The notes beneath the pieces were generated by a model that ran no database searches, had not been told where the DNA came from, and was given only the letters and a program-made list of their open reading frames with translations. DNA of 64,000 nt from Pseudescherichia sp039594205 (lineage in GTDB: Bacteria; Pseudomonadota; Gammaproteobacteria; Enterobacterales; Enterobacteriaceae). Made by a program: the position numbers and the translations under genes. This document shows positions 18,155 through 26,675 of the stretch, piece by piece. The stretch lies in assembly GCA_039594205.1 (NCBI GenBank), contig JBCNNW010000001.1, forward strand, positions 124,001-188,000, read 5' to 3'. Position 1 is the first letter of the stretch. Each line of letters begins with the position of its first letter.

Positions 18155-18943
18155 ATGCCACTGGTCTTCGATCACCTGGTGATTAATAACCATTTTGCGC
18201 TGGAGGCCACGCGGGATCTTTTTGCCGCGCTGGGCTTTACCCTGACGCCGGAGAGCCATCACTCGCTCGGATCGATGAACCAGCTGGTGATGTTTAACGG
18301 CCACTACCTGGAGCTTATCGGACTTCCGCGTCACGGGGAGCGGATCCGCCAGGAGCTGCTGGACAGCCCGCGTGGCATTGATGGGCTGGTGTTTCGCAGT
18401 GCGGATGCCGCCGCAACGGCGCGGCAGCTGCGCGAGCAGGGCTTCACGGTGCAGCCGGTCCAGCACTTTTCCCGCGAGGTGGCAGCCGACGGTGAACGGG
18501 GCGAGGCGCGTTTCAGTACGGTACGTCTCGCAGCCGGCAGCTTTGCGGCGGGAAGGGTCTATTTTTGCCAGCATCACACCCCGGAGTGGGTATGGCGCGC
18601 TCCCTGGCTCTCCCACGCCAATGGCGTTGCGGGGATCGAGGCGTTAACCATTGTGAGCCAGAACGTCGAGCAGGAGGCGCAGGCGTGGCAGCAGCTCGGC
18701 GCACCCGATCCGGCTTTTCAGCTGCAATTGCTGACGCCCCCCGCCTGGCATAATGATTCCGCCGGTCTGGTCAGCGTGGACGAGAGCCGCCCCAGCCAGT
18801 TTACGGCTATCCACTTTCGCGGCGGCAATGCGTCGATGCTGATTCAGGCCGCGCATAACGCCGGGCTGCCGCTGCATCAACGACCGGGACGGCTGCTAAT
18901 CGCCATGCCCGCTATTCACACTCTACTTGAGTTCAGGCTATGA
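18155..18943 (+). CDS. VOC-superfamily protein (glyoxalase-3-like)
   Basis: A 262-residue protein with the vicinal-oxygen-chelate layout: two related halves, the first starting FDHLVINNHF and the second around GIEALTIVSQNVE, with an internal HYLELIG metal-ligand-like segment. The ATG at 18155 is preferred because it follows the stop of the thioesterase gene behind GAGGAG; the frame stays open further upstream. Members of the family include dioxygenases, isomerases, epimerases and binding proteins, so the reaction is unknown. It overlaps the ligase gene by 4 bases. Confidence 0.75.
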   Translation: MPLVFDHLVINNHFALEATRDLFAALGFTLTPESHHSLGSMNQLVMFNGHYLELIGLPRHGERIRQELLDSPRGIDGLVFRSADAAATARQLREQGFTVQPVQHFSREVAADGERGEARFSTVRLAAGSFAAGRVYFCQHHTPEWVWRAPWLSHANGVAGIEALTIVSQNVEQEAQAWQQLGAPDPAFQLQLLTPPAWHNDSAGLVSVDESRPSQFTAIHFRGGNASMLIQAAHNAGLPLHQRPGRLLIAMPAIHTLLEFRL

Positions 18944-20448
18944 CTATCACTAATCTGGGGGCGCTGCCCCTGGCGGCCCGGCACAACCCGCTGCCCGCCT
19001 TTATCATGCCGCAGGGGGAAGGGGAGATCGCCATCACCTTTGGTGAACTCGACGCTCAGGCCAACGCGGTAGGCGCGGCGCTGCAGGCCCGTGGCTATGT
19101 GCCGGGCGAACGTATCGCGCTGCTCGGGCGTAACTCCATTGCGTTTATTACCGCTTTTTTAGGCATCCTGCGAGCAGGGCTGGTCGCCGTGCCGATTAGC
19201 ATCAAATTTCCGCCAGCGACGCTGGAGAGCATTCTCGACGACTGCGACGCGCGTCTGGTGATGGGCGATGATACGCTGCTGGCCAGCCTCGCCGCCACGC
19301 GCAGCCGGTGGGGCTTCAGCGAGCTGGCGACGCTTGCGTCGGTTACCGACTATGATGTTTTTACGCCGCAGGCAGACTCGCTGGCGATGCTGCTCTATAC
19401 CTCCGGCTCCACCGGCATGCCGAAAGGAGTGCGCCTTACCCACGCCAGCCACCGCTGGGTGGTGGAGACGCGGCTGGCGGCTAACGAGCTGGCGGATCAG
19501 CGGGTGCTGATCGCCGCGCCCTTTTACCATATGAACGCCCTGGCGCTGGCGCTGCTGACGCTTGCCAGCGGCGTTACTACCATCCTGCTGCCTCAGTTTC
19601 AGGTGCGAGAGTACATCGACGCTATTGCCCGCTACCGCTGCACCTGGATCACCGCCGTGCCACCGATGATCGCGATGATGATGAAAGAGCAGGCGCTGCT
19701 TGCTGCGAGCGATCTCTCATCGGTGCGGGTCGTGCGTATGGGATCTGCGCCGGTTAACGAGGGGCTATTCAATCAAATTCGTCAGATCTGGCCTAATGCG
19801 CGGGTCATCAACGCCTACGGCACCACGGAAGGCGGCCCGATTGTCTTTGGTCCCCACCCGCAGGGACGCACCGCGCCATTGCAGTCCAACGGCTATGTCC
19901 ATCCGGCGGTCTCGCTGCGGCTTCGCGACGAGCAGGGGCAGCTTAGCGACCACGGCGTACTGGAGATGAAAAGCCCGGCGCTGATGCAGGGGTATCATCA
20001 GCGCCCGGACGTCTCCGCGCCGTTCACCGACGATGGCTATTACATCTCCGGCGACGTATTCATGCGCGATGACCATGGCTTCTACACCTTTATCGGGCGA
20101 CGCGACGACATGTTCGTCTGCGGCGGTGAGAATATCTATCCCGGCGAAGTGGAAAAGCTGCTGGAGCAGCATCCTGCCGTCCAGCAGGCGTGTGTCGTGG
20201 CGGTAAACGATGAGATTAAAGGCAGCAAGCCGGTAGCCTGGATTATTCCTCGTGAAGACAGCGTCGCCAGGCCGGAGGAGATCAAGGCCTGGACGCTAAC
20301 TCACGGCCCTGCCTATTTGCACCCTCGCCATATCTGGCTTACCGACAGCTTCCCGTTAGCGGGTACAAACAAAGTAGACAAACAGGCGCTGCGCGCAGAG
20401 GCGGAGCGCTATCTGGCGACGGCAAGCGACAAGGAGATGCGAGCATGA
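18940..20448 (+). CDS. AMP-dependent acyl-CoA synthetase/ligase
   Basis: A 502-residue adenylate-forming enzyme. Its P-loop is YTSGSTGMPKGV (153-164), followed by YGTTEGGP, SGDVF and GRRDDMFVCGGENIYP, with the C-terminal catalytic lysine in GTNKVDKQALR. It would activate a carboxylic acid to its acyl-CoA in the cytoplasm. It sits between the VOC protein and the GGT-family amidohydrolase with 4-base overlaps on each side, so the acid is probably released from or delivered to the same pathway. Chain length or aromatic specificity cannot be told from the sequence. Confidence 0.87.
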   Translation: MTITNLGALPLAARHNPLPAFIMPQGEGEIAITFGELDAQANAVGAALQARGYVPGERIALLGRNSIAFITAFLGILRAGLVAVPISIKFPPATLESILDDCDARLVMGDDTLLASLAATRSRWGFSELATLASVTDYDVFTPQADSLAMLLYTSGSTGMPKGVRLTHASHRWVVETRLAANELADQRVLIAAPFYHMNALALALLTLASGVTTILLPQFQVREYIDAIARYRCTWITAVPPMIAMMMKEQALLAASDLSSVRVVRMGSAPVNEGLFNQIRQIWPNARVINAYGTTEGGPIVFGPHPQGRTAPLQSNGYVHPAVSLRLRDEQGQLSDHGVLEMKSPALMQGYHQRPDVSAPFTDDGYYISGDVFMRDDHGFYTFIGRRDDMFVCGGENIYPGEVEKLLEQHPAVQQACVVAVNDEIKGSKPVAWIIPREDSVARPEEIKAWTLTHGPAYLHPRHIWLTDSFPLAGTNKVDKQALRAEAERYLATASDKEMRA

Positions 20449-22067
20449 ATTTTAACTGGCACAACCCCTACCTGACCACGCGCACGCCGCTATTCGCGCG
20501 TAACGCGGTGGCGACATCGCACCCGTTGGCGGCTCACGCTGGCAATCAGGCTCTGTTAAACGGCGGTAATGCGGTAGATGCGGCCATCGCGGCAGCGGCG
20601 ACGCTGACTATCGTCGAACCGGTCTCCAACGGGCTGGGCAGCGACGCGTTCGCCATGGTCTGGGACGGTGAGCAGCTACACGGCCTGAACGCCTCCGGCA
20701 CCGCGCCCTCGCACTGGGATACAAACTGGTTTGCCCGGCGCTACGGCGTGGATGCGCAAGGCCATGCTAAACGGCCCGTGCGCGGCTGGGACAGTGTGAC
20801 CATTCCAGGGGCCGTCGCCGCCTGGGAGATGCTACACCAACGCTTTGGCAAACTGCCGTTTTCCCAGCTGCTGGAAACTGCTATCGATCTTGCCGAGCGA
20901 GGTGTGACCATTGCGCCGATGGTGGCGCGTAAGTGGTACGCCGCCGTGCCGCTGCTTCAGGATCAGCCGGGCTTTGCCGCCACCTTTATGCCCAACGGCC
21001 GCGCACCGGAGATTGGCGAGAGGTTTGTCATGCCCGCCGCCGCCCGCACGCTGCGTCTGCTCGCGGACCAGGGCGCGCGTGCATTCTATGAAGGCGAGGC
21101 GGCAGAGGCGATTGTCCGCTTTGCTGCCCAAAGCGATGTGCCACTAACGCTTGCCGATCTTGCCGGATATCGCCCCGAATGGGTCACGCCGGTGAGCCGT
21201 CGCTATCGCGGTTACGACGTTCACGAGCTGCCGCCTAACGGTCAGGGCATTGCCGCCCTGATCGCGCTGGGGATCCTTGAGCATTTCGACCTTGCCAGCC
21301 TGCCGCTGGACAGCGTCGCGTCGCAGCACCTGCAGGTTGAGGCGATGAAGCTGGCCTTTGCCGATATCTATAAATACGTTGGCGATCCGCGATCTATGGA
21401 TATCACCCCTGAGCAGATGCTGGATGACAGCTATCTGGCCGAACGCGCCAGGCTGATTGACCCGGCGCGGGCCAGCCAGCCGCTATCGGGTATGCCCGCC
21501 AGCGGTGGCACCGTCTATCTCACCACTGCCGACGAAAGCGGCATGATGGTGTCATTTATTCAGTCGAACTATATGGGCTTTGGCTCGGGCGTGGTGGTGC
21601 CGGAGTACGGCATTAGTTTGCAAAATCGAGGGGCGGGATTCTCCAGCGATCCACGCTCCGCCAACGTGGTCGCACCGGGCAGGCGGCCATTCCATACCAT
21701 CATCCCTGGCTTTCTCACTAAAGATGGTCAGCCGCAGATGAGCTTTGGCGTCATGGGCGGGGATATGCAGCCGCAGGGGCACGTTCAGACGCTGGTACGA
21801 ATGCTGGACTACCAGCAGCAGCCGCAGGCCGCCTGCGATGCGCCGCGCTGGAAGGTAAACCGCGATTTCTCGCTCGACCTGGAGGTCGGTTTTCATCAGG
21901 GGGTGGCGGAGCAGCTGGGTCACCGCGGGCATCGCTTTACCTCGCTTAACGACCCCTACATGGACTTTGGTTCAGGCCAGTTTATCTGGAAGCTGACGAC
22001 GGAGGGCAGCGACGGCTATGTTATTGCCAGCGACAGCCGCCGCGACGGCCAGGCGGTAGGTTTTTAA
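20445..22067 (+). CDS. Gamma-glutamyltransferase-family amidohydrolase, cytoplasmic
   Basis: A 540-residue Ntn-hydrolase of the GGT family. The self-cleavage/catalytic threonine is predicted at T356 (ASGGTVYLTTAD), and the downstream segments VSFIQSNYMGFGSG, NRGAGFS and GGDMQPQGH are typical. Unlike classical periplasmic GGT it has no signal peptide, so it resembles cytoplasmic members such as HpxW-type oxamate amidohydrolase or acylases. I infer amide hydrolysis of an imported compound or intermediate. It is the last gene of the long plus-strand operon. Confidence 0.8.
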   Translation: MNFNWHNPYLTTRTPLFARNAVATSHPLAAHAGNQALLNGGNAVDAAIAAAATLTIVEPVSNGLGSDAFAMVWDGEQLHGLNASGTAPSHWDTNWFARRYGVDAQGHAKRPVRGWDSVTIPGAVAAWEMLHQRFGKLPFSQLLETAIDLAERGVTIAPMVARKWYAAVPLLQDQPGFAATFMPNGRAPEIGERFVMPAAARTLRLLADQGARAFYEGEAAEAIVRFAAQSDVPLTLADLAGYRPEWVTPVSRRYRGYDVHELPPNGQGIAALIALGILEHFDLASLPLDSVASQHLQVEAMKLAFADIYKYVGDPRSMDITPEQMLDDSYLAERARLIDPARASQPLSGMPASGGTVYLTTADESGMMVSFIQSNYMGFGSGVVVPEYGISLQNRGAGFSSDPRSANVVAPGRRPFHTIIPGFLTKDGQPQMSFGVMGGDMQPQGHVQTLVRMLDYQQQPQAACDAPRWKVNRDFSLDLEVGFHQGVAEQLGHRGHRFTSLNDPYMDFGSGQFIWKLTTEGSDGYVIASDSRRDGQAVGF

Positions 22068-22120
22068 ATACAGTGCGCGACGCCCTTCAGGCGGCGCCAG
22101 CAGCGCCACCGTGAGTCAGA

Positions 22121-23377
22121 TTACTGCGCACCACCAGACCTGGCATCGTCACTCTCTACTCGCGGCTGTGCCAGCCGGGCAAAGTCGGATCCTGCCGGGT
22201 GCTGGTAAATCTGCAGCTCAAAGTGGCGGGCCATCGCATAGATATATTCAAAAATCGCCGCCTGGGTATTTTCATAATCGCTCCAGAAAATAGATGAGGT
22301 GAAGCAGTAGATCTCCACCGGCAAGCCATCCGGTGACGGCTTCAGCGGACGCACCACGATATACATCTCTTTTTTAATATCCTCACGCTGGGCCAGCCAG
22401 GCGGTCAGAAACTTACGGAACACCATAAGGTTGGTGATGCCGTTCTCCATAAACCAGCGGTCGCCGACCGCGCTGATATCACGCCCATCCAGCAGCTCAG
22501 TGATAGATTCGCCTGCGATGCGGATCTGGCTTATCGCCTGCAACATCTCCTGATTCACAAAGGTGATAGACTTCTGGTCAAGATAAAAGCTGCGCATGAT
22601 ACGACGCGCGCCCGAAGAGAACATCGCCTGCCAGTTGGTGTAGGTCTCGGTGAGGAAATTTTTTGTCGGGATGCGTGAAATGGTGTTATCCCAGTTGCGG
22701 ATAGTGATGGTATGCAACGCAATATCGATCACCTCGCCACTGATATTTCTATCCGGCATCTCAATCCAGTCGCCCAGTTGCAGCACATCGTTGGACGAGA
22801 GCTGAATATTAGCCACCAGCGACAGCAGGGTATGCTGGAAGATCAGCATTAACACCGCGGCGACCGCACCCAGCGAAGAGATAATAATCGCCGGTGACTT
22901 GTTGGACATAATCGCCAGAATCATTATCGCGGCGATAATATGCACCAAAATTTTACCAATCTGGATATAGCCTTTGATCGAGTGATTCTTGCGCTTAGAT
23001 TTGCGCGAATAGGAGTTGTTAACAATCTCCAGCACTTCATTGAAGAAGATCGACAGATAGACAAAAAACAGGATGCCGCAAATGGTCTGAATCGCAACTT
23101 TCAGATTTTCAGGCAGGCCTGGCATAAACTGCAGGAAATTGTAGACCACAATCACAGGCACAAAATTCGACAGCTTCTGCGAGAGGCGTACATCTTTATC
23201 CAGAGGAACGTCCTGTTTATGGCTGCTGAAAAAGACCTTTCTGATCACTTTGACGATGAAAAATTTGCAGATCAGGTGAGTGACCATCCCGGCCATAATC
23301 AGCAACAGCAGACTGACGCTGACCGACAGCACCCTGTTTCCCTCAATAAAACTCATCAAACTCTGAATAAAATGCAT
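22121..23377 (-). CDS. MscS-family mechanosensitive channel, YbdG-like
   Basis: A 418-residue inner-membrane protein closely patterned on E. coli YbdG. It has several N-terminal spans, a pore segment (SPAIIISSLGAVAAVLMLIFQHTLLSLVANIQLS) that I quote only as its parts SPAIIISSLGAVAAVLM and LVANIQLSSNDVLQLGDW, and a soluble C-terminal domain (SGEVIDIALHTITIRNWDNT). I prefer the ATG at 23377 (MHFIQSLMSF); an upstream in-frame start would add 13 residues. In YbdG the pore loop reads FKDPILGL, while here it reads FQHTLLSL, an unusual change. Such channels relieve osmotic down-shock. It converges on the GGT-like gene. Confidence 0.85.
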   Translation of the reverse strand: MHFIQSLMSFIEGNRVLSVSVSLLLLIMAGMVTHLICKFFIVKVIRKVFFSSHKQDVPLDKDVRLSQKLSNFVPVIVVYNFLQFMPGLPENLKVAIQTICGILFFVYLSIFFNEVLEIVNNSYSRKSKRKNHSIKGYIQIGKILVHIIAAIMILAIMSNKSPAIIISSLGAVAAVLMLIFQHTLLSLVANIQLSSNDVLQLGDWIEMPDRNISGEVIDIALHTITIRNWDNTISRIPTKNFLTETYTNWQAMFSSGARRIMRSFYLDQKSITFVNQEMLQAISQIRIAGESITELLDGRDISAVGDRWFMENGITNLMVFRKFLTAWLAQREDIKKEMYIVVRPLKPSPDGLPVEIYCFTSSIFWSDYENTQAAIFEYIYAMARHFELQIYQHPAGSDFARLAQPRVESDDARSGGAQ

Positions 23378-23809
23378 GATAACTACCGACCTGGACCCCG
23401 TTGTTAATGACAACACTCAGTTTATAGAGTAATCACTGCTCCACGATAGTCTTTATCATGGGGTGTGGTCAGTGTAGTGCCAAAAGCGGCATTTAATGCG
23501 CAAGCCGAATACGGGAGCCGCCTCGGTATGATGAGTAAACTTTACCCGGAACTTAGCTATCAACAGTCATCGCCAGCACCAGCCCCCGTGACCGCCAGAG
23601 GGGAGGTTTTAAATGCAGTACGCATATAAAACAAGCGATTGAATACCAAAATCAAAAATTTACATATCCTTTAACATTTTGATAAGTAATGCGTTTTATT
23701 ATTAATAATTAGACGCGTGGCGACAGGCATTTACTTAAGCCACTTGATCACGGCATCATATAAATCTACTGTATAAATACACAGTAACTATTATAATAAG
23801 GTGACGTTC
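23378..23809. other. Intergenic between mscS-like gene and umuD
   Basis: This 432-base gap is AT-rich in its right half (about 23640-23710) and must contain the promoter of the channel gene on the minus strand and that of umuDC on the plus strand. Apart from the LexA box at 23767-23786 I see no gene, hairpin with a T-run, or repeat. Confidence 0.5.
23767..23786 (+). promoter_or_regulatory. LexA (SOS) box upstream of umuD
   Basis: The 20-mer TACTGTATAAATACACAGTA matches the SOS-box consensus TACTGTATATATATACAGTA at 18 positions, with intact CTGT and ACAG ends. It lies 24 bases before the umuD GTG. LexA binding here would hold umuDC silent until DNA damage. Confidence 0.92.
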
Positions 23810-24235
23810 GTGAGTTTAACATTTTATAAGCCCGCAGAGCTGCGCGAAGTTCTCGCGTTTCCTCTCTTTGGCGATCTGGTGCCGTGCGGTTTTCCCTCAC
23901 CGGCGCAGGACTATGTGGAGCAGAGTCTCGACTTAAACGAACTGATGATCCATCACCCCAATGCGACCTATTTCGTCAAGGCGGCGGGGGACTCAATGAT
24001 CGACGGCGGCATCAACGATGGCGATCTGCTGGTGGTCGATAGCGCCCGAACCGCCGCCCACGGCGATATTGTTATCGCTGCCGTCGACGGTGAATTTACT
24101 GTTAAAGAGCTTCAGCTTCGTCCCACCGTCCAGCTTAACCCCCGTAATTCCCGCTATACCCCTATCCGCATCGGCAGTGAAGAGGCGCTGGAAATCTTCG
24201 GCGTCGTGACCCATATAATCAAGTTCACGTGCTGA
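23810..24235 (+). CDS. umuD: UmuD, SOS-cleaved subunit of DNA polymerase V
   Basis: A 141-residue UmuD. The GTG at 23810 is chosen because AAGGTG lies 6 bases before it and the protein then begins MSLTFYKPAEL, close to E. coli; the GTG at 23801 overlaps the ribosome site. The cleavage pair is C26-G27 (LVPCGFPSP), and the Ser-Lys protease dyad is S62 (GDSMIDGG) and K99 (EFTVKEL). RecA-stimulated self-cleavage yields UmuD', which joins UmuC for translesion synthesis. The LexA box just upstream and umuC 3 bases downstream confirm the operon. Confidence 0.95.
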   Translation: MSLTFYKPAELREVLAFPLFGDLVPCGFPSPAQDYVEQSLDLNELMIHHPNATYFVKAAGDSMIDGGINDGDLLVVDSARTAAHGDIVIAAVDGEFTVKELQLRPTVQLNPRNSRYTPIRIGSEEALEIFGVVTHIIKFTC

Positions 24236-24238
24236 ATC

Positions 24239-25510
24239 ATGTTCGCCCTGGTGGATGTGAACTCATTCTATGCCAGCTGTGAAACGGTCTTCCGGCCCGA
24301 TCTGCAAGGCCAGCCGGTGGTGGTGCTCAGCAATAACGACGGGTGCGTGATCGCTCTCAGCGCAGAAGCGAAAAAGCTGGGCATTACCATGGGCGCACCG
24401 TTCTTCAAGCAGCGCGATCTGTTTCGTGCCCACCGCGTCACCTGCTTTAGCAGCAACTATGAGCTTTATGCCGACATGAGCCGCCGGGTTATGGGCACGC
24501 TGGAGAGGCTCTGCCCGCGGGTGGACGTCTACTCCATTGATGAGGCGTTCTGCGATCTCGTTGGGGTACGTAACTGTCGCGTGCTGGAGGAGTTTGGCCA
24601 CGAGATCCGCAACACGCTGTGGCGTGAGACCCACCTGAGAGTCGGGGTAGGGATTGCGCAGACCAAAACCCTGGCCAAGCTGGCTAACTATGCCGCCAAG
24701 CGCTGGCCCCAGCTGGGCGGCGTGGTGGATCTCTCTAACGTCGATCGTCAGCGGCGGCTGATGGCAAAGCTGCCGGTCGGGGAGGTATGGGGCATTGGGC
24801 GACGCCTTGCGAAAGCGCTGGATGCGCACGGGATCAAAACCGTACTGCAGCTAGCCGATAGCGATATCCGTTTTATCCGCAAGCAGTTTAGCGTAGTGAT
24901 GGAGCGTACGGTGCGGGAGCTGCGGGGCGAGTCCTGCCTGGCGTTCGATGAGTTTGTTCCGGTCAAGCAGGAGATTCTTTGCAGCCGCAGCTTTGGCGAG
25001 CGCACAGCGGACTATGAGTCGGTCAGGCAGGCGGTCTGCACCTACGCCTCGCGGGCGGCGGCCAGGCTGCGCGGCCAGTATCAATACTGCCGCGTCATCT
25101 CGGCCTTTGTGAAAACCTCTCCTTTTGCCGCAGGGGAGCCTTACTACGGCAATAGCGCGATGGTGAAGCTGCTGACGCCTACCCAGGACAGCCGGGATAT
25201 TATCCACGCCGCGACACGCTGTCTGGAGACCATCTGGCGCGAGGGCCACCGCTATCAGAAAGCGGGCGTCATGCTCGGGGATTTCTACAGCCAGGGCGTG
25301 GCGCAGCTCGATCTCTTTGACGCTAACGCGCCGCGTCCGGGCAGCGAGGCGCTGATGGCGGTGCTGGACGAGCTGAACAAAAAACGCGGGCAGGGGACGC
25401 TCTATTTTGCCGGGCAGGGGATCCAGCAGGCGTGGCAGATGAAGCGCGAGATGCTCTCGCCGCGCTACACCACCCGATGGTCAGATCTGCCAATTGTAAG
25501 CGATCGCTGA
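24239..25510 (+). CDS. umuC: UmuC, catalytic subunit of DNA polymerase V
   Basis: A 423-residue Y-family polymerase, the same length as usual for UmuC. It starts MFALVDVNSFYASCE, with metal ligands D6 and D101-E102 (YSIDEAFCD) and the little-finger region in the second half. With UmuD' it copies across damaged bases and is mutagenic. No strong ribosome site precedes the ATG, so translation is likely coupled to umuD, whose stop is 3 bases upstream. The gene appears intact. Confidence 0.95.
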   Translation: MFALVDVNSFYASCETVFRPDLQGQPVVVLSNNDGCVIALSAEAKKLGITMGAPFFKQRDLFRAHRVTCFSSNYELYADMSRRVMGTLERLCPRVDVYSIDEAFCDLVGVRNCRVLEEFGHEIRNTLWRETHLRVGVGIAQTKTLAKLANYAAKRWPQLGGVVDLSNVDRQRRLMAKLPVGEVWGIGRRLAKALDAHGIKTVLQLADSDIRFIRKQFSVVMERTVRELRGESCLAFDEFVPVKQEILCSRSFGERTADYESVRQAVCTYASRAAARLRGQYQYCRVISAFVKTSPFAAGEPYYGNSAMVKLLTPTQDSRDIIHAATRCLETIWREGHRYQKAGVMLGDFYSQGVAQLDLFDANAPRPGSEALMAVLDELNKKRGQGTLYFAGQGIQQAWQMKREMLSPRYTTRWSDLPIVSDR

Positions 25511-25659
25511 ACAGGCCTGACATAGCCTCAGCTTCAGCAAAATCCGGATTAGCGATGAAACAGCGCGCACATGGGCACATTTTGCATATGGGCAAGCTTT
25601 AAGGCCGGGTAATGCGATAAGATTGGCGAAAGAGAGAAAAGCTAAGGTGTGGAGCAGGT

Positions 25660-26610
25660 ATGGAAGGTAAGAAACTCACTCTGAATGATATTGCAAAACT
25701 GAGTGGCGTAAGTAAATCCACGGTTTCACTTGTTATCAATAACAGCCCAAAAGTCAAAAAATCCACGCTTGACCACGTCCAGTCCGTTATCCAACAGTAT
25801 GGTTTCACGCCTTCAAAAGCCGCGCAGTCTCTGCGCGGCCAGCGTGAAAAAATCATCGGTATCATTGTGACACGCCTTGATTCGGCTTCAGAGCACCAGG
25901 CCGTCCAGACTATTTTGCCTCACGTTTATCAGCACGGATATGATGCGCTGATTATGGAAACGTTGCTACAACCGGAACGGCTTGAAGAACACCTGAAGGT
26001 ACTGGAAAACCGGCAGGTTGAAGGCGTCATTGTTTTTGGTTTCACCGGGATCGCGAGCACCATGCTCAGACAGTGGAAAGACAGAGTGGTACTTATCGAA
26101 AGCGAACTCTCTGGATTTCCCCGAGTTCGTTATGATGGCGCTGGTGCGGTGCGAATGCTAATGCAGCGTATGGTGCACAACGGCGCTGAAAATATTAGTT
26201 TTATTGGCGTCGCAGAGAGAGATAAAACCACAGGCAGCGAACGTTACCAGGCGTATCTCCAGGGATGCGAACAGTTCGGTTTTACTCCCCGCGCAGCCCT
26301 GGGAAATTTAACCTATCAAAGCGGCTATCAACTGGCGGCGGAGCTCGTGAATGCAGATACTCGCGCCCTGATCTGCGCGACGGATACCATCGCCCTCGGC
26401 GCGATCAAATTTATACGTGAAAAGCGTTTTAATCCTGAGATAGGCAGCATCGGGAGCATTCCGTTGCTGAGCTTTTTATTTCCGGAGGTCATGTCAGTCA
26501 GGCTGGGCTATCCGGATGCGGGTCGCGAGGCCATACAGCTTCTGATTGCTCTGTTAAACGGGAATGTCGAAAAGAAAAAAATTGTCATTCCCTGTCAGTT
26601 TGTTGTCTAG
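25660..26610 (+). CDS. LacI-family repressor, TreR-like
   Basis: A 316-residue repressor with an N-terminal LacI helix-turn-helix (LTLNDIAKLSGVSKSTVSLV) and a periplasmic-binding-like effector domain. It aligns along its length with E. coli TreR (for example IIVTRLDSASEHQAVQTILP against IIVTRLDSLSENLAVQTMLP, and VEGVIVFGFTGI). TreR senses trehalose-6-phosphate. The gene converges on treC-treB, and two matching palindromes near treB and the trehalase gene are the likely operators. Because many enterics carry treR beside mgtA, this is probably a second copy or a variant regulator, not proven. Confidence 0.85.
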   Translation: MEGKKLTLNDIAKLSGVSKSTVSLVINNSPKVKKSTLDHVQSVIQQYGFTPSKAAQSLRGQREKIIGIIVTRLDSASEHQAVQTILPHVYQHGYDALIMETLLQPERLEEHLKVLENRQVEGVIVFGFTGIASTMLRQWKDRVVLIESELSGFPRVRYDGAGAVRMLMQRMVHNGAENISFIGVAERDKTTGSERYQAYLQGCEQFGFTPRAALGNLTYQSGYQLAAELVNADTRALICATDTIALGAIKFIREKRFNPEIGSIGSIPLLSFLFPEVMSVRLGYPDAGREAIQLLIALLNGNVEKKKIVIPCQFVV

Positions 26611-26625
26611 TGAACGTAGCGATTA

Positions 26626-26653
26626 CCGACGTGTATCATCAAATAGACGTCGG
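26626..26653. terminator. Hairpin between convergent treR-like and treC
   Basis: CCGACGT (26626-26632) pairs with ACGTCGG (26647-26653) across a 14-base loop. It sits between the 3' ends of two convergent genes, where it may limit read-through, but there is no clear T-run on either strand. Confidence 0.35.
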
Positions 26654-26675
26654 CATTACTCTTTGTGAAAGCGGG

